Assembly (NCBI GenBank): GCA_029260635.1
Contig: JAJDCW010000020.1
Coordinates: 1 to 57,977 of the forward strand
Length of the DNA: 57,977 bases
Direction: 5' to 3'
From: Phycisphaeraceae bacterium
GTDB lineage: Bacteria > Planctomycetota > Phycisphaerae > Phycisphaerales > Phycisphaeraceae
Under the pieces are notes generated by a model. That model was not told the origin of the DNA, did not search any database, and worked only from the letters and a program-made list of their open reading frames with translations. The position numbers were made by a program, and so were the translations under genes. This document shows, piece after piece, positions 7,851 through 18,133 of this stretch (its first letter is position 1; each line of letters starts with the position of its first letter).

Positions 7851-10511
7851 TTACCCCGTGATGCGTATCTCCAGTTTTTTCTGGGCGATCTGCTGGGGGC
7901 TGATCCAGAGCTTGTCGATCTTCATCGTCGGGTCGTAGGCACCCTCGGCCCGCTGCCCGTTGACGAAGAATACCCGACCGCGCGGGGCGTCGGTCTCGCA
8001 TTTCACGTGGACCTCGCAGCCACGCACCATGGTCCGGGCGCTGAAGTCCTTGAACGGTGCCCAGCCGGCCGGTTGTATCCACAGGCCGCCGAACACCGGC
8101 TCGATCCCGAAGACGTAACGCAGCAGCGTCTTGAGGACCACGTTCGAGCTGCCCGTCTGCCAGTCGTTCATGTTCTGACCGTCGATGAACTTCTCGGGGT
8201 TCAGCCCGTAAGAGTTGGGCATGACAAACGGTGAGTGCGACAGGTTCTCATGGATGTCCGTGAACGGGAGGATCTTGACCAGCTGGTCCCATGCGCGTTT
8301 GGGCTTGCCGATCTGGAACAGCGCCATGATCGCGAACGCGGTCGCGTGTATGTACGCGGCGCCGTTCTCCGCGGTGCCCGGCGGGAGTTTGCCGATACGC
8401 CCGACCCCACGCACGTTCGGGGGGAACGACGGGTAAAAAGTCTTCAGCCCGTATTTATCGTCCAGCCGATTGAAGGCGTCCAGGATCATCCACTCCTGGT
8501 CCGGCGTGTGTTTGAGCATCCCCGAAAGCACCCAGAACACGTTGGACATCAGCCCATCGCGTGCCACATCATCAGGGTCGTTGAACCCACCGACCAGGTA
8601 CGACCGGCGGTCGCCCCAGCCGTGCAGGATCCTGGCGTGCCCCTTGTCGTTGCTGACCACCGCGTACTTCTGCAAACCTTCCCGGATCGATTCCGCGGCG
8701 GCCCGGTAGGCCTTGACGTGTTTGATGTAGCGCTCGTCATCCAGCGCCAGCAGCAGGTCGATCATCTCCAGGCAGTTCTGGTAGACGTGCAGGGTGGCCA
8801 TGACGCTGACGCCCGTCCCGTAGGTCTGCGACGGGTCCATGCTGACACCCAGGCCGTCCATCGCGTCGTTCCAGTCGCCGTACAACGCGCGGACGCAACC
8901 GGTGTGCCCGTGGTCACGATGGTCCAGCAGGTACCGCATGATTTTGAACAGGTGCATGAGCACCGAGTCACGCTCGTTGGCGGGCTCGACCTGGCTGTTG
9001 GCCTCGTCCACGATCCGGTGATAACCCACCTCTTCGTTGAGGACCCCGTACTTACCTGTGTATTTAAGATAGCTAACGGTACAGGAGACGATCCATGACC
9101 CCTGGTCGATGAACGGCCGAAGGTCCATCCGTCCGATGGTCCCGTTCTTCGACGGCAGCGAGTATTGCCTGAAGCACCGCCCGCCGGGTTCGGTGAACCC
9201 GATCGCCTCGATCAGTTTGGCACGGGCCGCGTCCGGGTTCCAAGCCGCCAACGCCTCGATCGCCTGGCAGACATCGCGGATGCCGATCAGTGAGTTGGTC
9301 GAAAGCTGGACGTAGCCTTTGATCAGGGCGCAGAACTCGACCTGGCGTTTGAGGTGCTCGATAAAGGCGTTGAACACCTTGGGGTGGGTGTATTTCGGGT
9401 CGGTCTGGCCTATCGTGAGCTCGAGTGTGTTGTGCCGATCGTGGTCGTCCTGTTCCAGGCGGTGTAGTTGGCGGTCAATCTCAGAAGAATCGACCGGTGC
9501 GTGGACCTGCTGACGTGCCTGTTTAGCACCGTCGGTATGACTGAAGACGATGTCCAAACGCGCATCGGTGTTGGCGGCGAGTTTGAGGTGCAACAGGTCG
9601 CCCGCGATAGCGTTATCGACGAACGTACACACCTTTTGCGGTTGGCCGAACGTGCCCGCGGACAGCGCGGCCGCGTTGTGCAGGCTGCTGCGGGCCCCGC
9701 CGACGAACTGCATGCGTGCGGTCGTCGCCTCGTGCCGGGTCATCCGGCATCCCGGGCCAAGTGAAAGCGATCGCCTGAAGATACCCCAGTTCGAGACGGA
9801 ATTCGTGCGGTCCACATCCTCGTTCACCCTGACCAGGAATCCGCTAAGCGAGTCCGATCCCTTCACCGGGTCGATGACCTGAACCTCTTTGAACCAGGCG
9901 TCCTCCGCACCTACATGCACCTCGTGTCGCAGGAACGGGTTGAAGTAGGAAGACAGGTACAGGGACTGCTCGTGATCCGCGAGGTTGGCCGCCTGCACCG
10001 AGAAGCAGATAGCTTTTTCCGTGTCCACAAAGACGCGGACAACAAAACGCAATGTGTCGGACGTCGTAATAAAGTACGCGGCGCTATTCGACAGCACGGT
10101 GTAGCGTTCGAAACGGGTGCCGGGTCTGTCCGGCAGCTTGGGGACGGACAACAGCGGGACGGGGCAGAACCCATGGCCGTCTTCAAGCCCGGCGAAGAAG
10201 GCGATGTTCGGCTCCTGCCCCTGGGAGGCCCGCATGAAATGCGAGTACAGCCCCTCGTTGCTGTGCATGTAGCCGGAGGCGTAGACCCAGAAATTAAAGC
10301 CGTCTCGGCCGTAGGGGTACCGGCTGTCTCCGTTGTCGCGCGGCGTCGCCAGGACGTGTTCACGGTCCAGCACGTACACGCCCCCGGGCATGCGCCGGTC
10401 CGCCCCGCCGTCCCGGGACTGTTCGATCGCCCGGGCCGCGTCGACGATCCAGTTGGTTTTGGCCCGCAGGCCTTCAGGTTGAGAGTGGTCAACAGACACA
10501 GATGACGACAT
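7851..10511 (-). CDS. Glycoside hydrolase family 94-like phosphorylase (cellobiose/chitobiose phosphorylase family)
   Basis: GH94-like organisation; 'GDWNDAMDGLGV', 'WGDRRSYLVGGFNDPDDVARDGLMSNVFWVLSGML', 'GTAENGAAYIHATAFAIMALFQIG', 'FDGQNMNDWQTGSSN'-like segment. Confidence 0.8.
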   Translation of the reverse strand: MSSSVSVDHSQPEGLRAKTNWIVDAARAIEQSRDGGADRRMPGGVYVLDREHVLATPRDNGDSRYPYGRDGFNFWVYASGYMHSNEGLYSHFMRASQGQEPNIAFFAGLEDGHGFCPVPLLSVPKLPDRPGTRFERYTVLSNSAAYFITTSDTLRFVVRVFVDTEKAICFSVQAANLADHEQSLYLSSYFNPFLRHEVHVGAEDAWFKEVQVIDPVKGSDSLSGFLVRVNEDVDRTNSVSNWGIFRRSLSLGPGCRMTRHEATTARMQFVGGARSSLHNAAALSAGTFGQPQKVCTFVDNAIAGDLLHLKLAANTDARLDIVFSHTDGAKQARQQVHAPVDSSEIDRQLHRLEQDDHDRHNTLELTIGQTDPKYTHPKVFNAFIEHLKRQVEFCALIKGYVQLSTNSLIGIRDVCQAIEALAAWNPDAARAKLIEAIGFTEPGGRCFRQYSLPSKNGTIGRMDLRPFIDQGSWIVSCTVSYLKYTGKYGVLNEEVGYHRIVDEANSQVEPANERDSVLMHLFKIMRYLLDHRDHGHTGCVRALYGDWNDAMDGLGVSMDPSQTYGTGVSVMATLHVYQNCLEMIDLLLALDDERYIKHVKAYRAAAESIREGLQKYAVVSNDKGHARILHGWGDRRSYLVGGFNDPDDVARDGLMSNVFWVLSGMLKHTPDQEWMILDAFNRLDDKYGLKTFYPSFPPNVRGVGRIGKLPPGTAENGAAYIHATAFAIMALFQIGKPKRAWDQLVKILPFTDIHENLSHSPFVMPNSYGLNPEKFIDGQNMNDWQTGSSNVVLKTLLRYVFGIEPVFGGLWIQPAGWAPFKDFSARTMVRGCEVHVKCETDAPRGRVFFVNGQRAEGAYDPTMKIDKLWISPQQIAQKKLEIRITG

Positions 10512-10572
10512 ACCGAAACAACTCCTATCCATACACGGGGTCGCGGATTGAATCCGCGGTCTCATGCGTCGC

Positions 10573-11592
10573 TTAGCGTGTTAAGTCCCCGTGCCCGTCG
10601 CCCGGCTCAAGGATGTCGCGGACGAAGGGGTAGCAGTGGATCAGCATCCCGCCGAAGCCCGGCTCGTGCTCAAGCGTCTGCCACGCCAGCGAAAAGTTTT
10701 CTTTGAAGACCGATGCCGGCTGACCATAAAAAGAGATCGTCGGCACGGCCGGATACTCCCCGGTCTCCACCGCGGCACAAATAGTTTTACCGATCTTCGC
10801 CGCATACGCGCGTTCGTCGGTGACCAACCCGGTGATCGAGTTCGGCCCGACTGCTTCACGCCGGTACGACATGATCCCGATGTAGTCGCAGATGTCCTGG
10901 ACGTGCTGCTGCACGGGTTTGGTCTGACCTGCGAACGCCACCGCCAACGGCAGGCCGTCTTCGCTGGTCGGCGTGTCGAACCAGAAAGGGATATCACACG
11001 ACAGCGTCATGTCAACCCCGGATTCACGGATGCGTTCCTTGGCCAGGGCGTAGTAGTCCAGCAGGTCTTTAAGAATCACCGTCCGGCGCTTGGCGTCCGA
11101 CCAGTCTTCAAGCAGGTAGGGTTCGATGTCGTAGTGCACGCCGACAAATCGCTTGCCCTCGGGGAGTGATTTGTTCAATTCGAGGATCGCGTCGAGAACC
11201 GCGAGCGTACGGGGCTGATTTTCAGACAGGGCCATGGATTTCTCGCCATCCAACGCCTCGACCTGGATGCCCATGCCCGTCGCCTTGGCGATTAACTCTG
11301 CGTAACGCTGCGGCTGCTCGATGACCGGCGGCACGCTGCTGGGCGAATAATGGACCTGCACCAGCAGGCGGTTGATGTGATGCCGTTGGCAGAAACCGAG
11401 TAGCTGGTCTTGCTGGTCCGGCTCGAAGATGTACTGACCACTCCAGACCCACATCCCCTTGATGGGTTGGCCCGCCGTCTCGCCCGGTGTGGCCGAGGAA
11501 TTTTTTTGAGTTTCCGCCGCCTCACCGGCCATGGCGATAGCGGTCGCGGTGAAGGCCAGAATAATCGCCAATAGATATTCGCGGGTCTGCAT
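10573..11592 (-). CDS. Secreted TIM-barrel glycoside-hydrolase-like protein
   Basis: Signal peptide; 'KGMWVWSGQYIF', 'FVGVHYDIEPYLLEDW', 'GIMSYRREA'. Confidence 0.5.
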   Translation of the reverse strand: MQTREYLLAIILAFTATAIAMAGEAAETQKNSSATPGETAGQPIKGMWVWSGQYIFEPDQQDQLLGFCQRHHINRLLVQVHYSPSSVPPVIEQPQRYAELIAKATGMGIQVEALDGEKSMALSENQPRTLAVLDAILELNKSLPEGKRFVGVHYDIEPYLLEDWSDAKRRTVILKDLLDYYALAKERIRESGVDMTLSCDIPFWFDTPTSEDGLPLAVAFAGQTKPVQQHVQDICDYIGIMSYRREAVGPNSITGLVTDERAYAAKIGKTICAAVETGEYPAVPTISFYGQPASVFKENFSLAWQTLEHEPGFGGMLIHCYPFVRDILEPGDGHGDLTR

Positions 11593-11848
11593 GGATGTAC
11601 GGCCCCTTTGGGGTGTTAATTCGAACGGGTCCACGATCTAACGCTTCCAAATCAATTATGTTTAAGCATAGCTACAAGAATGACTTGCATGGCAAATAGA
11701 CCCTCTGGGCCTATGTGCATCCACATCTTAGAATATCAGGTGGACTCATCCCGGTCAATAGTTATTTCATGCTATGAATAATTATTCTTGTGGGGCATAG
11801 ACCTGCGCGTGGTGTTAATGACAGGCTTTCTACCGATCATCCCTGCGC

Positions 11849-12427
11849 TCAGACACGGTTACGGTAGAGGTCCGGGTCGATGACAGATAACATCGCCCGG
11901 GTATCAAGTTGACCACCAAGGAAGGCGTCCAAACCCTGAATCACCGGGCCGGGGTCATTGATCAGTGAGCGGTGGGGGACGTCCAGAACCTGGATATTCG
12001 GTTTGGATTTCAGCCAGGCGTTGACCTTGTCGAGTTGGCCTTGGAATACTTTGATCAGCGCCTCGTCTTGCAAGGCGGCGCCGCGTTTGCCTGTGCGCTC
12101 AAGCATTTTCCGCTGCGATGCTACGACTTCTTTGAGTTCGCGTCGCATGAAGACAACCTTGTACGGGTATTCATCCGGCAGATCGGCCAGCAGCATGTGG
12201 ATGGCTTTGACAACTTTGCCCGGCGCATCCTTGAGGACCTCGGGCCTTGTTTTTAGCTGTTTAATGGCCTCAAGTTCGTAGTAGCCCCTGGGGTTGTCGT
12301 CGTCGGCGGTCCGTTGGAAATCCGCAAACGGCGGGATGCCGCCCGCCTCCAGCATTTGCATCATCAGGCTGGTCCCCGAGTGGGGAAGCCCCGAGACGAC
12401 CACAATCGTGTCTATTAGTTCATTCAT
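11849..12427 (-). CDS. Sulfotransferase-family P-loop protein
   Basis: N-terminal 'VVSGLPHSGTSLMMQMLEAGGIPPF' PAPS-type P-loop. Confidence 0.75.
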   Translation of the reverse strand: MNELIDTIVVVSGLPHSGTSLMMQMLEAGGIPPFADFQRTADDDNPRGYYELEAIKQLKTRPEVLKDAPGKVVKAIHMLLADLPDEYPYKVVFMRRELKEVVASQRKMLERTGKRGAALQDEALIKVFQGQLDKVNAWLKSKPNIQVLDVPHRSLINDPGPVIQGLDAFLGGQLDTRAMLSVIDPDLYRNRV

Positions 12428-12670
12428 CTGAAAACCTCTTATCAACGCAATCCACCGTCATCCCGGGCTCACATTATCTAGTCATGGTAACGCCTGATCG
12501 GGCGGTTCGGGTATCGATTTACGGGTGCCAATCGATCGATTCAACTTTCCCAATCGGTCCCGAACCGTTAGTCAATTAATCGTAACTACTGCTTTTTCAA
12601 TGGTTAAAACCATCTTATCTATAGGATGTCACTCCGTCAAAATAAAAGTTCAGTCAACGAAATAAATTTC

Positions 12671-12700
12671 TTGACTTTAGGGGGTAGCCGGTGGTATAAA
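12671..12700 (+). promoter_or_regulatory. Sigma70-like promoter upstream of PEP-CTERM gene
   Basis: TTGACT, 18-bp spacer, TATAAA. Confidence 0.5.
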
Positions 12701-12811
12701 TGGGTGTGTCGGGTGAAGGTTCAGGTTTACCGGCACCCGTGACTTTGTATGTTGTATCTTTAAGGTAATCATCAAGCACACGTTCGTGTGCCGTGACAGG
12801 AGACTCGGGAG

Positions 12812-13903
12812 ATGGCGAACAAACTCAGCCGTAAGTCGATCCACCAACTCATGACGTATTCCGCCGCCGCGGGCTTGGGCGCATTTGTGACCGGTCAAGA
12901 GGCGCAGGCGGTCGTCAAGATCGGTCATCTGCATCTGGATGCCGAGTGGGACGTGGCCGCCAACCCCAACCCGCCGAACGGCAACGCCGGCGACGACATC
13001 ACGAACATCAACTGGGACGCCGGCGAGTCGTTCGACCTGCAGACCGCCAACAACCCCAACGGCTACGACCACTTCATCAACGCCGGCAAGTTCGGCGTGC
13101 AGATGAGCCCCTGGTGTGACCAGGCCAACTTTCCCGGCTGCCGTGGCGACTCGCCCGGCTTTGCGGGTGTGACGAGTTTTGTTTTCTCTTCGCAGGCCGT
13201 CCTTGACTCAAATAACTCCGCGAACCTAGACCCGCTGGACCCGTTCTTTACCCTCGATTACGTTAATAACACTTACTACACCGTCGGTTTTGGACCGGGC
13301 GTTTCGATCGACGGCACGCAGAAAACAGTCGGCGTGATCAACAGCGACTACTACTCCGGTTTCCTGACAATGCTCGGCAGCTTCGGTGTCGGCGATAACG
13401 ACGCGATCACACACGCCGCACAAGGCAGCTTCGTCGCCTTCAGTTTCGAGGGGACTGACGGTACGCACTACGGCTGGGTCCAGGTCGGGCGACAGACAGG
13501 CCCATCGACGTTCACGAAAGCCAAGTACCACAGCTACGCCTTTGAGACTTCACCCGACACGCCGATCTCCACCCCGATCCAGGGCGACCTGAACTTTGAT
13601 GGCTTCGTCGGCATCGCGGATCTGAACGCCGTGCTGGGGAATTGGAATCAGAACGTTGATCACGGCGACTGGACGCTGGGTGATATCGCCGGATTCATAC
13701 AAGACCCTGACCCCGCTTCCGGTCGGGCCGCGGGTGTGGCGGGTGGCGACGGGTTTGTCGGGATCGACGACCTCAACGCCGTGCTGGGGAATTGGAACAA
13801 CGGCACACCACCAGAGGGATCCGCCCAGGTCCCCGAGCCGGCATCAGTGATTCTCCTCGCCGCCGGCGCGGGGGCGGTTGGGCTTCGTCGCCGCCGGGCC
13901 TGA
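12812..13903 (+). CDS. PEP-CTERM protein with two dockerin-like repeats
   Basis: GDLNFDGFVGIADLNAVLGNWN, GDGFVGIDDLNAVLGNWN; C-term VPEPASVILLAAGAGAVGLRRRRA. Confidence 0.85.
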   Translation: MANKLSRKSIHQLMTYSAAAGLGAFVTGQEAQAVVKIGHLHLDAEWDVAANPNPPNGNAGDDITNINWDAGESFDLQTANNPNGYDHFINAGKFGVQMSPWCDQANFPGCRGDSPGFAGVTSFVFSSQAVLDSNNSANLDPLDPFFTLDYVNNTYYTVGFGPGVSIDGTQKTVGVINSDYYSGFLTMLGSFGVGDNDAITHAAQGSFVAFSFEGTDGTHYGWVQVGRQTGPSTFTKAKYHSYAFETSPDTPISTPIQGDLNFDGFVGIADLNAVLGNWNQNVDHGDWTLGDIAGFIQDPDPASGRAAGVAGGDGFVGIDDLNAVLGNWNNGTPPEGSAQVPEPASVILLAAGAGAVGLRRRRA

Positions 13904-14145
13904 ACGTGTCTATGCCGGGTTAAACACGGGTTTACGAACAATCATCACGAATAAAGGCTGTGAGCTGGAAGACTCGCGAGCAGCCACAAGTGCTTAAAAG
14001 ACGATAAAGCGGGCATTTTAATTGTTCAATCATAGAAAAAATACTTGACTGATTCACTGTAACGGTGCATAGTGTTTATGGACTGTTCTCGTAAAGGCCG
14101 GCCTTGATGTGAGGCGGCAAATCCATTCTGGAAGGAGAGAAAGAC

Positions 14146-14868
14146 ATGTCAGAATTGCTTGATCGGATGTCGACGAAAAGATTGATGGCCTACTCGGCCG
14201 CGGCAGGTATGGGGGCGTTTGCCTTTGGCCAGGGCGCACAAGCCGCCGTCCAGTCCAACAGCAGCCTCAGCAACACCACCTTTGCCCACTCGGGTCTGGC
14301 GTCCAACGGCGACGACTTCACCGTGGACATCGACATCGATGGCGACGGCACGAACGACACCCGCCTGGGTGTGTTCCTCAACGCCATCGGCATGACCGGC
14401 TTCCCCGGCAACGCTGTGCTTGCGGACAGCACCAACGGCGCGCTGTCGTACTACGTGGTTGGTTTCCAAAACGGCGATACCGTGGACGCCAACAACGACG
14501 CGGCCGGCGGCGGCGTGAACCTCGCCTTCGTGACGCCTTACGTCGCGCTCTACGGCGGCTACCGCTACCAGATCCACCACACGCAGGACGGCGACTGGAT
14601 CGGTGTCCAGTTCGACATCGGTGGGAACACCCACTTCGGTGCGATCCAGATCAAAGAGTTCGACGGCCTGGGCTCGCTCGACCAGACCGGCGACAACGAC
14701 CCCAACGGCCCCGGCGACTTCTCGCTGGACCCCGTCCGCGTGACACTGGGCGCGATGATCTGGGAAGATCAAGCCGGCGCAACTCTGGTGATCCCTGAAC
14801 CTGCTTCGCTGGCCGTGCTGGCGATGGGTGCCGGTGCGATGGGCCTGCGTCGTCGGCGTTCCGCGTAA
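14146..14868 (+). CDS. PEP-CTERM protein
   Basis: C-term IPEPASLAVLAMGAGAMGLRRRRSA; N-term RLMAYSAAAGMGAFAFGQGAQA. Confidence 0.85.
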   Translation: MSELLDRMSTKRLMAYSAAAGMGAFAFGQGAQAAVQSNSSLSNTTFAHSGLASNGDDFTVDIDIDGDGTNDTRLGVFLNAIGMTGFPGNAVLADSTNGALSYYVVGFQNGDTVDANNDAAGGGVNLAFVTPYVALYGGYRYQIHHTQDGDWIGVQFDIGGNTHFGAIQIKEFDGLGSLDQTGDNDPNGPGDFSLDPVRVTLGAMIWEDQAGATLVIPEPASLAVLAMGAGAMGLRRRRSA

Positions 14869-14900
14869 GATATGATGGCTAAGTATTCTCATTAATCCAC

Positions 14901-14937
14901 GCTGGGCGGAGATGAAAGTCCCCGCCCAGCCTTTCAT
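14901..14937 (+). terminator. Rho-independent-like terminator
   Basis: GCTGGGCGG/CCGCCCAGC stem followed by T-rich CTTTCATTT. Confidence 0.6.
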
Positions 14938-14969
14938 TTAGAGACCTCGTAATCCAGGGCCAAGAGAAC

Positions 14970-16952
14970 ATGGGTGAACGGATCGCCAAGAAAGTGTTGC
15001 TGCTGGGTTGGGACGCCGCCGACTGGAAGATGATGAATCCGCTTCTGGAGAAGGGCTGGATGCCCAACCTCAAGAAGCTGATGGACAACGGGGTCAGCGG
15101 CAACCTGGCGACCATCCGCCCGATCCTCTCGCCGATGCTGTGGAACTCGATCGCGACCGGCAAGCGTGCCGACAAGCACGGCATCTGTGGGTTCATGGAG
15201 CCCAACCCGGATGGAACCGGGGTCAGGCCCGTCACCAGCACCAGCCGCAAATGCAAAGCGCTTTGGAATATCCTCACACAAAACGAGCTGCGATCGAATG
15301 TCGTGGGCTGGTTCGCGTCCGATCCGGCCGAGCCGATCCACGGCGCCATCGTCAGCGACCGTTACCAGGCGATGTGCAAGGTCCGCGAAGACAAACGTCA
15401 GGCAAAACCTGGACTTTGTCACCCCCCGGAGCTAGCGGACAAGCTGATGGAGTTGATTGTCGACCCATCGTTGATTGATGGTGACTCGCTGACACCTTTC
15501 GTTCCCGAGGCGAAGCTGATTGACCAGACCAGAGACAACCGGCTGATGCAGCTGGCGATGCTGATCTCGCGGATGTCGTCGGTCCAGGCCGCGGCGCACT
15601 ACCTGATGTACAAAGACCCGTGGGACCTAACTGCGATCTACTTCGACGCGATCGACCACTTCGGCCACGCGTTTATGCCTTACCACCCGCCGCAGATGCC
15701 GGGGGTCAGCGATGAAGACGCGAAGATTTATAAAGACGTGATGAATGGCGTGTACCGATTCCAGGACCTGATGCTCGAGGCGACGTTGCAGATGGCGGGC
15801 GAAGATGCCACCGTTATCATCGTGTCCGACCACGGTTTTCATAACGACCACACGCGCCCGAGCACCGACGGGATGGACAACCCCGAGGGCTGGCACAGCC
15901 CCTACGGGATGGCGTGCATCAGCGGGCCGGGCATCAAGAAGAACGAGAAGCTCTACGGCGCTACTTTGTTGGATGTGACGCCAACGATTTTGTCTCTGCT
16001 GGGCCTGCCGGTCGGCGCGGACATGGACGGCCGGCCCTGGCTGGAAACGTTTGACCGGCCCGCGAAGGCACACCGCATCCTCAGCTGGGATTCCGTTGCC
16101 GGCGAGTCCGGCCAGCACACCGAAGCCATGCGCGAAGACCCCGTCGCCGCGGCCGAGGCCATCAAGCAGCTGGTCGAATTGGGCTACATCGAAGACCCAG
16201 GCGACGACGCGGAGAAAGCCGTCCGCAGCACGTCACGCGACCTGAAACACAATCTCGCCCGCGCGCTGGACGACAGTAAACGCGCCCACCTGGCGATCCC
16301 GCTCTGGGAAGAACTCAGCGAGTCAGAAGAAAAACACCAGGGCCACTACAAGCTCTGCCTGGCCCGTGCGTACCTGGGGCAGGGGGACTTCCCGGCGTTC
16401 GACCGCGTCATGCGGGAATCATTCAACGAAGAGCAACTCAAGAGCCCGGTGCTGTTGGCACTACTCGGTGACGCGGCGCTGACTCAGGGCAAGACCGACG
16501 AGGCTTTGGACTACTTCGAGCGGGTCCGTGAGATCGACCCGGACTCGCCGAGCCTGTTACAGCGCATGGGGACGATCCACTGCCGGCAGAAAAACTGGGA
16601 TGCGGCCGAGGTGTTGATGAAACGTGTGCTCGAGATCGAGCCCGACAGCGCGATGGCCCACAACGCGCTGGCCGAGGTCTGCAACGCACGCGGCGAATAC
16701 GCGCAGGCGGTCGAACACGCCTTGCAGGCAGTAGGCCTGTTTCATCAGTTCCCCCACGCGCACCGGAACCTGGGCGTCGCGCTGGCGCAGATGGGCATGG
16801 ACGAGCAGGCGATCCTGGCGTTGGAAACGAGCCTGGGCATGGACCCACAGCACAAGGCGACGCATCTCTGGTTAGCAAGATTGTTCCGCCGGGAGGAAAG
16901 GGACGTCGAGCGAGCCGCCAAGCACGAAGCCATGGCAGGGCGGGTGACGTAG
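14970..16952 (+). CDS. Type I phosphodiesterase/alkaline-phosphatase-family protein fused to TPR repeats
   Basis: 'KVLLLGWDAADWKMMNPLLEKGWMPNLKKLMDNG', 'TVIIVSDHGFHNDH'; C-terminal TPR ('DEALDYFERVREIDPDSPSLLQRMGTIH...'). Confidence 0.85.
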   Translation: MGERIAKKVLLLGWDAADWKMMNPLLEKGWMPNLKKLMDNGVSGNLATIRPILSPMLWNSIATGKRADKHGICGFMEPNPDGTGVRPVTSTSRKCKALWNILTQNELRSNVVGWFASDPAEPIHGAIVSDRYQAMCKVREDKRQAKPGLCHPPELADKLMELIVDPSLIDGDSLTPFVPEAKLIDQTRDNRLMQLAMLISRMSSVQAAAHYLMYKDPWDLTAIYFDAIDHFGHAFMPYHPPQMPGVSDEDAKIYKDVMNGVYRFQDLMLEATLQMAGEDATVIIVSDHGFHNDHTRPSTDGMDNPEGWHSPYGMACISGPGIKKNEKLYGATLLDVTPTILSLLGLPVGADMDGRPWLETFDRPAKAHRILSWDSVAGESGQHTEAMREDPVAAAEAIKQLVELGYIEDPGDDAEKAVRSTSRDLKHNLARALDDSKRAHLAIPLWEELSESEEKHQGHYKLCLARAYLGQGDFPAFDRVMRESFNEEQLKSPVLLALLGDAALTQGKTDEALDYFERVREIDPDSPSLLQRMGTIHCRQKNWDAAEVLMKRVLEIEPDSAMAHNALAEVCNARGEYAQAVEHALQAVGLFHQFPHAHRNLGVALAQMGMDEQAILALETSLGMDPQHKATHLWLARLFRREERDVERAAKHEAMAGRVT

Positions 16953-17095
16953 GCGTCAGGTTTTGAAGTAAAACTTCTGAGTTATACCTGTGATGTTACG
17001 AGAACCCATTGAGATATATGTTAGTCATTACAATATAAATACTTACGGCATAAAACGGAAATTCTATTTTATTTAATACAAACAATGAATTTTTA

Positions 17096-17124
17096 TTGAC
17101 ATGGGTAGGTGGGTCATTTAGAAT
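17096..17124 (+). promoter_or_regulatory. Sigma70-like promoter
   Basis: Consensus TTGACA, 17-bp spacer, TAGAAT upstream of the pseudopilin gene. Confidence 0.6.
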
Positions 17125-17196
17125 CGTATGAAGTAACGTGTGGAGAGGTTTTGAAGTTCTCGCACGGACGAACCTAGGACCCTACGATTCACGAGG

Positions 17197-18015
17197 ATGT
17201 CAGCTATGAAACGCAAAGCGTTTACGCTCATCGAACTGCTGGTGGTAATTTCGATTATAGCGCTGCTGGTTGGCATCCTGCTGCCGGCACTGGGAGCCGC
17301 ACGTCGGGCTGCACTGGATGTGAAGTGTGCATCGAACCTGCGTCAGCAGATGACGGGGGTGTTCGGGTATATCACGGACAACGATGGGATCCTGCCGATC
17401 GGCTATTCCAACAGCAACCCGGCGGTGTACTGGTCCGTGTTGATTAACGATTACACGATCTCCAGTGGCACGAATGAAAACGACCACGGTGAGATGTTCC
17501 AGTGCCCCTCGGTGACGATTGGCCAGGGCCTGCTGCACTACTCGGCGCACCCGGTGATCGGCTACGACCCTATCGATACAGGCCAGGCGATCGCCACGGG
17601 CAAGGATGTCCCGCCGTACTTCACGATTGACATGATCAAGCGGCAGACCGAAGTGATCTACATCATGGACGGTATCCAGTTCAAGGACCGGATATTTGTT
17701 CATCCGACGACGGGTGAAGTAACAGAATACAACGTCTATGCGACGGCCCTTCGGATCGACAATAACAAGGTCTTCCAGGCCCGGCGTCGGCCTGACCTGT
17801 CTCTTTTCTGGTTCGACCCCGATGCGACGGATAACGAAGACCCGATCGACCCGGGTGAGAATGTAGACCGAGAGACCTCCGGGTTCGGGGACGCGGACAT
17901 CCGCTGGCGGCATGCCGGGAACAATGCGGGTACGTTCACCTTCTTTGATGGCCACGTCGAGAAGAAGAGCATGGATGAGGTACTCAAGCGGAATGTCCGC
18001 ACGGAACACCCGTAG
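17197..18015 (+). CDS. Prepilin-type N-terminal cleavage/methylation protein (type II pseudopilin-like)
   Basis: [37 protein letters not shown]-terminal '[12 protein letters not shown]'. Confidence 0.9.
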   Translation: MSAMKRKAFTLIELLVVISIIALLVGILLPALGAARRAALDVKCASNLRQQMTGVFGYITDNDGILPIGYSNSNPAVYWSVLINDYTISSGTNENDHGEMFQCPSVTIGQGLLHYSAHPVIGYDPIDTGQAIATGKDVPPYFTIDMIKRQTEVIYIMDGIQFKDRIFVHPTTGEVTEYNVYATALRIDNNKVFQARRRPDLSLFWFDPDATDNEDPIDPGENVDRETSGFGDADIRWRHAGNNAGTFTFFDGHVEKKSMDEVLKRNVRTEHP

Positions 18016-18133
18016 GCGGAGGTAAACTGCCTATGCATGCGAGTTTTACCTCCGGCGACCGATATCTGTATAAATCACGGAACCGTCAGATTTGATATAA
18101 CAGGGGGGGCTTGGGCTGAGCCCTTGTCAGACC

